A DNA stretch of 64,000 nucleotides. It comes from Panaeolus papilionaceus (lineage: Eukaryota; Basidiomycota; Agaricomycetes; Agaricales). The position numbers were made by a program, and so were the translations under genes. Below, in pieces: positions 1 to 10,448 of the stretch. The notes under the pieces are model-generated. The model did no database searches and had not been told where the DNA came from. It was given only the letters and a program-made list of their open reading frames with translations. Within the stretch, counting starts at the first letter, position 1. Each line of letters starts with the position of its first letter. Location: contig JADNRZ010000005.1 of the NCBI GenBank assembly GCA_015501605.1, positions 1 through 64,000 on the forward strand. Direction: 5' to 3'.

Positions 1-2539
1 GGTACCTGAAGAGGGTCATCGACGCCGAAGGCGTCGAGACCCTCTTCGTACAGCTGGCCAACGCCTGCCTAACGGCAGGCTATGGCCCAGCCACTTCAAG
101 GACTCTACCTCGGTTATCATTCCAAACCGGGGAAGGCGTCCTATTCTACTCCGAAGTCGTTCAGGCCGATTGTGCTCCTGAACACTCTTGGTAAACTCAT
201 CGAGAAAACTCATCTCGACCCGCATTCAGTTTGAAGGCATCAAACTGGACATATTCCATCCGTGTCAACTGGGAGGCGTTAAACAGCGCTCAACAGAGGA
301 CGCGGGCCTCATCCTCACCCACATGGTCCGCGCGGGCTGGGCGAAGGGTCTGGTAACCAGTGTGGTGGCATTTGACATCGCGCAGTTCTTCCCATCACTG
401 AACCATGATGTTCTGATGGCTATACTGGCCAAGCAGGGCTTCCCTGCTAAGGTCCGGAGGTTTTTTGCCTCATATCTTGTAGGACGTTCTACGCGGTATA
501 GCTGGAACACCTTCACCTCCGAACCAATGCCCGCCGATGTGGGTGTGGGACAGGGCTCCGCCCTGTCCCCGGTTCTATCTGCTCTTTACATTGCTCCGAT
601 TATGAAGATCTTCGAGGCGCGCGCCCTAGCGGGCGCGCTGTCTTGCTACTTGTTGTCGTTTGTCGACGACGGCACTCTCATTTGCCAGGCCAAGAAACTG
701 ACCGACAATATCGCCGCCCTTCGGGCGGCGTACTCTATCATCTTCACCTTGTTTACTGCGATGGCCCTTGTGCTAGAGCATGACAAGTCTGAACTGTTCC
801 ACTTCTCGCGCAGGCGAGACGGTGTTAATCCCCCCATTGATTTGGGGTACGTGCCATATACGGGCGCCACGCCGTTAAAGCCCAAACCTATTTGGAGATA
901 TTTGGGCTTTTACTTTGATCGCGGGCTCACCTTCAGGGAGCACGTACGCTACTACACCACAAAAGCACTCACCACGGTCAAGGCCATGGGGATGCTTGGT
1001 AACTCACTCCGGGGATTGTCCCCGGTCCAACGTCGGCTTCTGTATCGCACATGCGTTCTTCCGATCGCAACGTACGGGCACAGGCTTTGGTTCTTCAGAG
1101 GTTCCCGCAACAAGGAACTCCTGAAAATGTTTAACGGGATGCAGCGCAAAGCTGCTCTATGGATCACGGGTGCGTTCAAGACCACTCCCGTAGGTGGAGC
1201 GGAGGCCCTGGCGGGCCTCCTTCCAATCCCCTTACTCCTCCGTCGTCTGACTGACCGCTCCACATGGCGCGTCGGGACACTTGCGTCCAGTCACCCCTCG
1301 GGGGTTCCTGGACGAACGGAACTCGCATGCAGCCCCGCTGCATGCTCGTTCCTTTGCCCGTATGTCCGAGTCCGAAAGGGCGAAGACCTCTGGGGCCGTT
1401 ATGGAGATTATCTCACGCTCCCCCAACTGACTGAGCCCATCGAGCTTTTGCCTGATGAGTCCAGACCTGGCAACCGACTCACTGAACGTTTCCCTCATCA
1501 GGTGGACGTCAATGAGACCCTCCCGCCCCGCCCACTCCCCCGCCTGACGGCGGGGAGTGGCCGTCGAGGGCGGATCAGCTAGTCCAGCTTATGGCTGAGG
1601 CTGCTGATACACCCGGTTCGTTCATGGCTGCTGGCGATGCGTCGGTGCCACGATATGACCACTTCCAGGCTGCAGTAAGTGCACTTGTGTATGCTGTGGA
1701 CCCCGTGGAAGGACTCGAGCCATCGGTCCATGACCCATGGCGCACCCGCCGCCCGGCGGGACACTCTACTTCCGTCTCGGCGGAACTTGCTGCTATACGG
1801 CTCGCCTGTGCAAGGCCATTACCTTCCCAAGGTGTGAGCGCGTATATGTATTCTCGGACTGCATGCCTGCTATCAGGCTAGCGACCGACTGCACGGAGCA
1901 TGGTGGACAGGAACACAGCCTGGCCATTGTGCGCGCTCTTGCCGCTTGGCTGCCTGTGGCAGCCAACCGGCGCGTACTTTTCGTACACGTCCCCTCCCAG
2001 CTTCGCTGGGGTCCACAGGGGACCGCTCACGAGATGGTCACATCTCTCCCCGGCGTTCGTGTGGGGGCACGCCCCCTCACAACGCTAGATTGGCTCCGCG
2101 ATTTTGCAGATCGCAGGCACTTCAACTCTGGGAAGCAAGGTTCTCGGACGTATCCTACAGAGGCAGGCATTTTATGCCCCTCCATGACAAGCACGACCGT
2201 CTTCTCAAGCCCACCACGAAGAAGGGTGGGTCTTGGTTATCTGCGTTCGAGGCCGGGCCCCCGTCCTTGACCGCACGCGCAGTTCGTTGTATTACGGGCC
2301 ACGCTCCCATCGGTGAATACTATCACCGTATGCAATTCAATTTACCCGCACCTCGGTGCGCCTGCGGGCGCTTCGGGACGCGCTCTCATATCTTGTGCTC
2401 CTGCCGGAAGTACAAGCATTATTGCGGGCACCCATGGGACACATGGGAGCTCTACAAATACCTGAACGCGAACCCGCTCGCGTTCTCCTTTGCCGCGATA
2501 CGCCCTTCCCGCCCTCGGGAGGAGGAGGGCGTCGGATGA
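1..2539 (+). pseudogene. LINE ORF2 remnant: reverse transcriptase, RNase H, CCHC finger
   Basis: The RT would copy LINE RNA at a nicked target; RNase H would remove the template. A one-base loss near position 90 breaks the frame, and 188-1582 then stays open. It covers the RT palm with the FVDD catalytic box at 659-670 (FADD or YADD is more usual), thumb and connection. Further frame changes near 1580, 1800 and 2120 split the RNase H, whose acidic motifs remain visible: GDASV, SAELAA, FSDCM and the late RWGPQGTAHE. The C-terminus has a CACGRF...HILCSC zinc knuckle and stops at 2537-2539. Related copies keep these parts in frame, so this one is decayed. No complete protein is expected. Confidence 0.85.
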
Positions 2540-3081
2540 AGTTCTGAAGTGGGGTGGTTGTTGGGGTCCCGAACATTCAGGAGGCCGAGACGATGGCCCG
2601 TCCCCCGAGCGGTCCTTAATTGGATGCCAGCGACGGGGCCCTTGCGTGCTGGAAGCTTCAGCGTTACAACCAGTGGTCGGGGAGCGCACTTCGGTGCGTA
2701 CGTGGGATAGAGTTTAGCCGCCTGGTGCCCGTCCATGGGCAACCAAGGGCTTCGAGTAGTAGGCGCCCCTTCGGGGCACCGCCACTTCTGTTCGACAACC
2801 AGGTCGAGGGCGTTAACCTGACGACGCTTGGTTGATCACTTTGGACTGCCGCCTTCTTCGGAGGGAGAGGCTTACTTGCCGCGCAATCGGCTTTGATATC
2901 TTGCCCCACGTACTTTGCTCGCGCTTCGCGCTCGCAGTAGTTTAGTCTGCCGTGGTATATACCCAACTTAATTGGGGAGTGGTCATTCTGGTAGTTAGCT
3001 ACTCGTTTGTATTTACTGTGATCCGACCGGACTGCCAGCCGCGCACCGGTATATAAATTGTTGAACCAAAAAAAAAAAAAA
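2540..3081 (+). other. LINE family 1 3' UTR and poly(A) tail
   Basis: This segment recurs with high similarity behind every family 1 body (8127-8400, 11725-13274, 19327-19864; antisense at 5561-6098). It contains GC hairpins with TTCG or CTTCG loops, for example near 2762-2780 (GGCGCCCC, TTCG, GGGGCACC-like) and a GCGC-rich stem near 2920-2937, then the conserved end GGTATATAAATTGTTGAACC and the A-tail. In LINEs such 3' hairpins are often what the RT recognises; that role is inferred here. Confidence 0.75.
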
Positions 3082-4147
3082 GGTAAGCAGCGAAGAAATC
3101 GACCACTCGCGCGGAGAATCCCTGCTTCCTGAGGGTAGCCAACAACACAGTGTGGTTAAGAGAGGGGAAGAACTGTGCAATGTCAAAAGCCACAACACTC
3201 GTTTTCAGGCCCCTGGCCCATCCTGCGCGCACCAAGTGCGTCAAGATAAGCCCTGCATCCTCGGTTGAGCGTTGACGAATGCCGCCGAGTTGGTTGGGGT
3301 GGAAGACACCATGTTCAATGGACTCGAACTGGATACGGTTGGAGATCATCTTCTCGAAAAGTTTCCCCAATGTGTTCAACAGCACAATTGGCCGGTACGC
3401 TTTGGGGGTAGAGTAGCTGGGCTTGTTCGGCTTGGGAATGATAACCGACATAGACTCCTTGAAGTGCTGAGGCCAACAGCCGAACGCGAAGCATCCATTT
3501 GCCAGCTCCAACAGGAGATCCACAATGTGCGAGTCTCCAGTGATCCGTTTGAGGTGCCCCCACTTGATGTGGTCGGGGCCAGGAGCAGAGTTGTTGGAAC
3601 ACCCTTTGAGTGCATCAGACATTTCCGCCCAAGTAAAGTCCACCCAGTTGCGCTCAGGCGCATCTGGCAGCTCGTCGAGAATGGACGCATCAAACGCTCT
3701 GCCAGAGGCAGCATTGTACGTCCCATGTAGAGCGTCCCAGAGATCGCTCAGTTCGTTGCAAGGCTGGTTGTTGTACCGGATAGCTTCGCATGGCGGCAAC
3801 TTGCGCTGTTTGACCCACTCCATGAGGTCCCAGGGGCGCTTGTTGGTTTCTGCAACCTCCTTGATTCGTTCATCAAAGAAGTCGCGTTTGGCCGCCTTAG
3901 TGGCAGAGCAGAAGAGGCGCCAGTCCAGATCGTCTCTGGAGGTGCGGAATTGGTCTAGCAGTTCGGAGCACTCATCGTTCCACCACGGTCGAGAGCGTCG
4001 CGTAATGACAGCCTCAGTTGCATGGTCATCCCATGCTTTAGCAATCGCCTCAGCCATTGCTTGCGCTCTGGCCTCCACATCGCCGGCTGAATGAAGCTCA
4101 CCGCTTTGCACCCCCTGCATGCGGCGAATGATGTTGGCCAGGAACTC
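2545..4147. repeat. Left arm of 1.6-kb inverted duplication
   Basis: It is the reverse complement of 4495-6098. Paired coordinates sum to 8643 outside the A/T tract and 8642 inside it, because the tract is 14 A on the left and 15 T on the right. I found only a few substitutions by eye, for example at 2660 (A against G) and in the GTCCCCC motif near 2605. Both arms carry the same LINE 3' UTR joined by the same poly(A) to the same antisense RT position, so duplication followed that insertion. Confidence 0.9.
3082..4147 (-). pseudogene. LINE family 3 ORF2 fragment (linker and RT start), antisense
   Basis: Minus-strand open frame 4120-3082 reads through the region between endonuclease and RT (SRPWWNDECSELL; NKRPWDLMEWVKQRKLPP) into the first RT motifs (SAPGPDHIKWGHL; VIIPKPNKPSYSTP; RPIVLLNTLGKLFEK; VVAFDIAQFFPSLNH) and ends at AAYL where the poly(A) of L1 abuts. 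It is the inverted duplicate of 4495-5560, and its open frame has no true start. The protein differs clearly from family 1 RT, hence a separate family number. Confidence 0.8.
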
Positions 4148-5560
4148 ACATGGGCGGAGATCTCAACTGTCGCTCGTTGGTCTGGGACCCGAACTACAGA
4201 TATCATCGCACCGACGCCATCGCTCTCATGGATGTCTGCGCCGACATGGGGCTAGATTGGGCAGAGCCGACCAATCATGGCCCAACTCACATCTCCTACA
4301 CCCGCGATCTGGCTGATACAGTCATTGATCTTGTCTTCCTGGAAATGGCAGAGGTGTTGCATCGACCACCAATGCTAGTCCACAGCATGCAAGGGCGCTC
4401 TGATCACATCCCGATTTCGAGCGTTGTTGTTATCGTTCCTGGCGCTGCTGGTGCGCCTAGGATGACGATCAAAGCTGGGAGCGAGGAGGAGGAAGAGTTC
4501 CTGGCCAACATCATTCGCCGCATGCAGGGGGTGCAAAGCGGTGAGCTTCATTCAGCCGGCGATGTGGAGGCCAGAGCGCAAGCAATGGCTGAGGCGATTG
4601 CTAAAGCATGGGATGACCATGCAACTGAGGCTGTCATTACGCGACGCTCTCGACCGTGGTGGAACGATGAGTGCTCCGAACTGCTAGACCAATTCCGCAC
4701 CTCCAGAGACGATCTGGACTGGCGCCTCTTCTGCTCTGCCACTAAGGCGGCCAAACGCGACTTCTTTGATGAACGAATCAAGGAGGTTGCAGAAACCAAC
4801 AAGCGCCCCTGGGACCTCATGGAGTGGGTCAAACAGCGCAAGTTGCCGCCATGCGAAGCTATCCGGTACAACAACCAGCCTTGCAACGAACTGAGCGATC
4901 TCTGGGACGCTCTACATGGGACGTACAATGCTGCCTCTGGCAGAGCGTTTGATGCGTCCATTCTCGACGAGCTGCCAGATGCGCCTGAGCGCAACTGGGT
5001 GGACTTTACTTGGGCGGAAATGTCTGATGCACTCAAAGGGTGTTCCAACAACTCTGCTCCTGGCCCCGACCACATCAAGTGGGGGCACCTCAAACGGATC
5101 ACTGGAGACTCGCACATTGTGGATCTCCTGTTGGAGCTGGCAAATGGATGCTTCGCGTTCGGCTGTTGGCCTCAGCACTTCAAGGAGTCTATGTCGGTTA
5201 TCATTCCCAAGCCGAACAAGCCCAGCTACTCTACCCCCAAAGCGTACCGGCCAATTGTGCTGTTGAACACATTGGGGAAACTTTTCGAGAAGATGATCTC
5301 CAACCGTATCCAGTTCGAGTCCATTGAACATGGTGTCTTCCACCCCAACCAACTCGGCGGCATTCGTCAACGCTCAACCGAGGATGCAGGGCTTATCTTG
5401 ACGCACTTGGTGCGCGCAGGATGGGCCAGGGGCCTGAAAACGAGTGTTGTGGCTTTTGACATTGCACAGTTCTTCCCCTCTCTTAACCACACTGTGTTGT
5501 TGGCTACCCTCAGGAAGCAGGGATTCTCCGCGCGAGTGGTCGATTTCTTCGCTGCTTACC
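4148..5560 (+). pseudogene. LINE family 3 ORF2: endonuclease C-terminus to RT
   Basis: The frame is open from 4150 to beyond 5560. It begins inside the apurinic-type endonuclease (MGGDLNCRSLVWDP, a GDFN-type motif; NHGPTHIS; and GRSDHIPIS with the catalytic SDH), then an acidic EEEEEF linker, then RT motifs as on the opposite arm, ending at AAYL against a T-tract. The endonuclease N-terminus (the N and E catalytic residues) is missing because the frame starts at the fold-back joint. The long open frame running past 5560 is accidental read-through of an antisense 3' UTR. Confidence 0.8.
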
Positions 5561-6098
5561 TTTTTTTTTTTTTTTGGTTCAACAATTTATATACCGGTGC
5601 GCGGCTGGCAGTCCGGTCGGATCACAGTAAATACAAACGAGTAGCTAACTACCAGAATGACCACTCCCCAATTAAGTTGGGTATATACCACGGCAGACTA
5701 AACTACTGCGAGCGCGAAGCGCGAGCAAAGTACGTGGGGCAAGATATCAAAGCCGATTGCGCGGCAAGTAAGCCTCTCCCTCCGAAGAAGGCGGCAGTCC
5801 AAAGTGATCAACCAAGCGTCGTCAGGTTAACGCCCTCGACCTGGTTGTCGAACAGAAGTGGCGGTGCCCCGAAGGGGCGCCTACTACTCGAAGCCCTTGG
5901 TTGCCCATGGACGGGCACCAGGCGGCTAAACTCTATCCCACGTACGCACCGAAGTGCGCTCCCCGACCACTGGTTGTAACGCCGAAGCTTCCAGCACGCA
6001 AGGGCCCCGTCGCTGGCATCCAATTAAGGACCGCTTGGGGGACGGGCCATCGTCTCGGCCTCCTGAATGTTCGGGACCCCAACAACCACCCCACTTCA
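4495..6098. repeat. Right arm of 1.6-kb inverted duplication
   Basis: Mirror image of 2545-4147, separated from it by a single-copy spacer at 4148-4494 that encodes part of the LINE endonuclease. The outer edge at 6098 coincides with a deletion junction inside a LINE RNase H reading frame (HSLAIV directly followed by 3' UTR sequence), whereas the outer edge of the left arm runs into an intact finger region. The arm boundary is therefore a rearrangement joint, not a transposon end. Confidence 0.9.
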
Positions 6099-7274
6099 CA
6101 ATGGCCAGGCTGTGTTCCTGTCCACCATGCTCCGTGCAGTCGGTCGCTAGCCTGATAGCAGGCATGCAGTCCGAGAATACATATACGCGCTCACACCTTG
6201 GGAAGGTAATGGCCTTGCACAGGGCGAGCCGTATAGCAGCAAGTTCCGCCGAGACGGAAGTAGAGCGTCCCGCCGGGCGGCGGGTGCGCCATGGGTCATG
6301 GACCGATGGCTCGAGTCCTTCCACGGGGTCCACAGCGTACACAAGTGCACTTACTGCAGCCTGGAAGTGGTCATATCGTGGCACCGACGCATCGCCAGCA
6401 GCCATGAACGAACCGGGTGTATCAGCAGCCTCAGCCATAAGCTGGACTAGCTGATCCGCCCTCGACGGCCACTCCCCACCGTCAGGCGGGGGAGTGGGCG
6501 GGGGCGGGAGAGTCTCATTGACGTCAACCTGGTACGGGAAACGTTCAGCGAGTCGATTGCCAGGTCTGGACTCATCGGGCAGAAGCTCAATGGGCTCAGT
6601 CAGTTGGGGGAGTCTCGAGATGATCTCCATAACAGCCCCAGAGGTCTTCGCCCTTTCGGACGCGGACATACGGGCAAAGGAACTCGCATGCAGCTCCGCT
6701 GCATGCGAGTTCCGTTCGTCCAGGAACCCCCGAAGGGGGTGACTGGGCGCAAGCGTCCCGACGCGCCAGGTGGAGCGGTCAGTCAGACGTCGCAGAAGAA
6801 GGGGGACTGGGAGGAGGCCCGCTAGGGCCTCCGCTCCACCTATGGGGGTGGTCTTGAACGCACCTGTGATCCATAGAGCAGCTTTACGCTGCATCCCGTT
6901 AAACATTTTCAAGAGCTCTTTATTACGAGAGCCCCTGAAGAACCATAGCCTATGTCCGTACGTAGCAATCGGAAGAACGCATGTGCGGTACAGAAGCCGA
7001 CGTTGGACCGGGGAAAGTCCCTGGAGAGAATTGCCAAGCATCCCCATGGCCTTAACCGTGGTGAGTGCTTTCGTGGTGTAGTAGCGTACGTGCTCCCTGA
7101 AGGTGAGCCCGCGATCGAAGTAGAAGCCCAAGTATCTCCAAATGGGTTTGGGCTTCAATGGCGTAGTGCCCGTGTAGGGCGCGTACCCCAAATCAATGGG
7201 GGGGTTGACACCATCTCGTCTGCGCGAGAAGTGGAATAGTTCAGACTTGTCATGTTCCAGCACAAGGGCCAGCG
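5561..7274 (-). mobile_element. LINE copy L3 (family 1), internally deleted
   Basis: Read on the minus strand it runs from RT palm end (EHDKSELFHFSRRRDG, 7273) through thumb, RNase H (GDASV; SAELAAIRLA; FSDCMPAI) to HSLAIV near 6098, then jumps straight to 3' UTR sequence and ends in a 15-nt tail (5561-5575). About 600 bp of RNase H C-terminus and finger are missing. The tail abuts the sense RT of family 3, so L3 lies antisense within it. The 7299-5926 minus-strand frame is open because the deletion happens to keep it so. Confidence 0.8.
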
Positions 7275-8400
7275 AACCTCCTCCACCTTGAAGAACCAAT
7301 GCAGGGATTCCCTCCAGAGGCTCGTCCAGGCCACCGCTTGCTTGATCGTTTTCACGATCGCATCATCACCAGGAGCACCATACCAGGCACGAGCGCCGAA
7401 ACGCGCCGTGACAAGTTGGACACCATCCTTGGCTGGGGAGATACCAGCCCCCACACTGTGTCAGCTATTGTGGACGCCTCTGTGCCTCCATCATGGCGTC
7501 ATCAGTCCACTGTTTCGGCGGTGTATTATCGCAATGGGCGGGAGTTCCACAGCTCCAAGAACGTTGCAGGCAAGTCTCTAGCTCAGGATGCGGAGCTCTT
7601 TGCCATTCGGTGCGCTATTTCCTTCGCCTCGCACCAGGAGGGGTGCACACACATCGCGGTATTCACTGATAGCTTGGGCATGGCCATGTGATCTGTGGAT
7701 CCATCTGTTGGTCCTGGTCAGGTGCATGCCCTGGCCAACTGTCGTCTGCTAGCTGAGTGGTTCTCCAGAAGCGAAGATCACTTGCTCACCTTTGTCCATG
7801 TGCCATCGACAATTCGTTGGGCACCCCACTACAAAGCTCACTGCATGGCATGTCAGCTCACTGTCTCTGTTGGTCGCAAAGTCAACACTACCCTCTCCTG
7901 GCTTCGTCGTGAGGCAGATGCTAGGTGTGAAGGGGCATGGACTCGTCAGGTCATGGCTCCACAAGTGCAAGGGCATCACTTCTTGGTGCTCAAGTCCCTC
8001 AAGGACATCGAAATCACTCCAACTGCTGCAAAGTCCGGCCAATGGATCCCTCAAATTGATGAGTCCCCTACATTAACAGCTCGCGCTGTGCGTTGCATCA
8101 CCAACCACACTCCGATGGGCTCATATTAAACCTGTCGACGCTCGGTTGATCACTTTGGACTGCTGCCTTCTTCGGAGGGAGAGGCTTATTTGCCGCGCAA
8201 TCGGCTTTGATATCTTGCCCCACGTACTTTGCTCACGCTTCGCGCTCGCAGTAGTTTAGTCTGCTGTGGTATATACCCAACTTAATTGGGGAGTGGTCAT
8301 TCTGGTAGTTAGCTACTCGTTTGTATTTACTGTGATCCGACCGGACTGCCAGCCGCACACCAGTATATAAATTGTCGAACCAAAAAAAAAAAAAAAAAAA
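7275..8400 (+). mobile_element. Chimeric LINE copy L4: family 2 RNase H joined to family 1 3' UTR
   Basis: 7275-8126 matches the second LINE family also seen at 29711-30672 and 32641-32830: MQGFPPEARPGHRLLDRF, RNase H motifs VDASVPP, AELFAIRC, FTDSLGM (a stop follows at 7689-7691), IRWAPHYKAH, and the finger lead-in RAVRCITNHTPMGSY. At 8126 the sequence switches, at a shared TTAACCTG-like stretch, to the 3' UTR of family 1 (to 8381) and ends in 19 A (8382-8400). A template switch during reverse transcription would give this; gene conversion is the alternative. The tail again abuts an antisense RT. Confidence 0.8.
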
Positions 8401-8577
8401 TGTGTTCAACAGCACAATTGGCTGGTACACTTTGGGGGTAGAGTAGCTGGGCTTGTTCGGCTTGGGAATGATAACCGACATAGACTCCTTGAAGTGCTGA
8501 GGCCAACAGCCGAACGCGAAGCATCCATTTGCCAGCTCCAACAGGAGATCCACAATGTGCGAGTCTCCAGTGATCGA
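8401..8577 (-). pseudogene. Short family 3 RT fragment
   Basis: Minus strand encodes LLLELANGCFAFGCWPQHF, the SVIIPKPNKPSYSTP motif and PIVLLNT, then is cut by the A-tail of L4. At 8577 it is fused to RNase H sequence of a family 1 copy (HDKHDR), which is earlier on the same strand but belongs much later in the protein; the order is therefore scrambled. Confidence 0.7.
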
Positions 8578-10039
8578 CGGTCATGCTTGTCATGGAGGGG
8601 CATGAAGTGCCTGCCTCTGTATGATACGTCCGAGAACTTTGCTTCCCAGAGTTGAAGTGCCTCGCAATCTGCAAAATCGCGGAGCCAGTCTAGCGTCGTG
8701 AGGGGGCGTGCCCCCACACAAACGCCAGGCAGAGATGTAACCATCTCGTGAGCGGTCCCCTGTGGGCCCCAGCGAAGCTGGGAGGGGAAGTGTACGAAAA
8801 GTACGCGCCGGTTGGCTGCTGCAGGCAGCCAAGCGGCAAGAGCGCGCACAATGGCCAGGCTGTGTTCCTGACCACCATGCTCCGTGCAATCAGTAGCTAG
8901 CCTGATGGCAGGCATGCAGTCCGAGAATACATACACGCGCTCGCACCTTGGGAAGGTGATAGCCTTACACAAGGCGAGCCATATAGCAGCAAGTTCCGCC
9001 GAAACGGAAGTAGAGCGTCCCGCCGGACGGCGGGTGCGCCATGGGTCATTGACTGATGGCTCAAGTCCTTCCACAGGATCCACAGCATACACAAGTCCAC
9101 TTACTGCGGCCTGGAAGTGGTCATATCGTGGCACCGACGCATCGCCAGCTGCTACAAACGAAGCAGGTGTATCAGCAGCCTCAGCCATAAGCTGGGCCAA
9201 CTGATCCGCCCTCGACAGCCACTCCCCGCCCTCAGGCGGGGGAGTGGGCGGGGGCGGGAGTGTCTCATTGACGTCAACCTGTTGAGGGAAGCGTTCAGTG
9301 AGTCGGTTGCCAGGCCTGGACTCATCAGGCAACAGCTCAATGGGTTCAGTCAGTTGGGGGAGTCTTGCAATGATCTCCATAACAGCCCCAGAGGTCTTCA
9401 CCCTTTCGGATTCAGACATACGGGCGAAGGAACGAGCATGCAGCGGAGCTGCATGCGAGTTCCGTTCATCCAGGAACCCCCGAAGGGGGTGACTGGATGC
9501 AAGCGTCCCAACACGCCAGGTGGAGCGGTCAGTCAGACGACGGAGGAGTAGAGGGATTGGAAGGAGGCCCGCAAGGGCCTCCGCTCCACCTATGGGGGTG
9601 GTCTTGAACGCACCCGTGATCCATAGGGCAGCCTTACGCTGCATCCCGTTAAACATTTTCAGGAGTTCCTTGTTGCAGGATCCCCTGAAGAACCATAGCC
9701 TATGTCCGTACGTGGCGATCGGAAGAACGCACGTTCGGTACAGAAGCCGACATTGGACCGGGGAGAGACCCCGGAGTGAATTACCAAGCATCCCCATGGC
9801 TTTGACCGTGGTGAGTGCTTTAGTGGTGTAGTAACGTACGTGCTCCCTGAAGGTGAGCCCACGATCGAAGTAGAAGCCCAAATACCTCCAGATAGGCTTG
9901 GGTTTCAACGGCGTAGCGCCCGTGTAGGGCGCGTACCCCAGGTCAATGGGGGGATTGACACCATCCCGCCTGCGCGAGAAGTGGAATAGCTCAGACTTGT
10001 CATGCTCTATCACAAGTGCAAGTGCAGTGAACAAGGTGA
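8578..10039 (-). pseudogene. LINE family 1 ORF2: RT thumb plus RNase H (L5)
   Basis: One open minus-strand frame of about 490 codons starts inside the RT (FTALALVIEHDKSELFHF), has a complete thumb and connection, then RNase H motifs GDASVPRYDH, SAELAAIWLA, FSDCMPAIRLA and RWGPQGTAHEM, and continues to WEAKFSDVSYRGRHFMPLHD before the joint at 8577. It is the best-preserved family 1 RNase H here. There is no true start and no finger, so it is a fragment. The plus-strand frames over it are shadows. Confidence 0.8.
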
Positions 10040-10448
10040 AAAGCTGTTGGACGTTGTAGAAGCTGGTGCAGATGCTGTGGACATGGGACCGCTAGAATTG
10101 TACGCTGCTCTCGCAGGATTGCTCCTGGACGCTGCTGGTTGCTTGGGACCCCTCACTGCAGCCCTCTCTGACTGTGTGGTAGGGTATGGGGACGCAGAAC
10201 GAGGTGAGCGATCCGCTGGAGAGTTTGGGAGCCTGCCAGACGAGCTGGATAATGCTGGGACTCTGACATCAGATCTAGTGCGATCCGTGCCAATCCCTTT
10301 GGAGGGTTGGGACATGAGTGTGTGCTGTATGCGATTCCGTTTACGATGTTGAGATCGGACCTCTCGTTGAGCTGTGGTGGACGTTTGATGCGACAGGCGG
10401 GATTTTCCCACGACTCGAGATGGTGGTTCCGGACTAAGAAGGAGTTGA
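10040..10448. other. Orphan GC-rich segment between two LINE fragments
   Basis: This 410-bp segment does not match any other part of the window. Minus strand is open across it and rich in Ser, Pro and Arg (for example VPALSSSSGRLPNSPADRSP), which resembles in composition the N-terminus of LINE ORF1 proteins elsewhere in the window, but no motif confirms that. Plus strand is also open for 116 codons. The ORF1 start of family 2 or 3, not otherwise present here, is a possible source. Confidence 0.35.

Larger units (their letters stand above)
1..3081 (+). mobile_element. LINE copy L1 (family 1), 5' part outside the window
   Basis: This is a non-LTR retrotransposon of the fungal EN-RT-RNase H type (Tad1-like by architecture). 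The window opens inside the reverse transcriptase; RT, RNase H, a CCHC finger, a 3' UTR and a 14-A tail (3068-3081) follow in order. After the tail the sequence changes abruptly to the antisense RT of another LINE, so this copy was probably inserted into it. The 5' end and any target duplication lie outside. From 2545 on it forms part of the left arm of the large inverted repeat. Family assignment comes from the near-identical copies at 5561-7274, 8578-10039 and 18680-19864. Confidence 0.85.

Noticed and set aside
2762..2937. tRNA or other structured RNA gene in the LINE 3' UTR
   Set aside because: The hairpins are simple stems with TTCG loops, no cloverleaf, and they recur with every LINE copy.
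4150..5979. A 609-codon open frame read as one protein
   Set aside because: Codons after 5560 come from an antisense LINE 3' UTR behind a T-tract. Only the endonuclease-RT part is homologous to anything in the window.
5926..7299. A 457-codon intact LINE protein on the minus strand
   Set aside because: The frame stays open across a deletion and ends in 3' UTR sequence; the RNase H lacks its second half.
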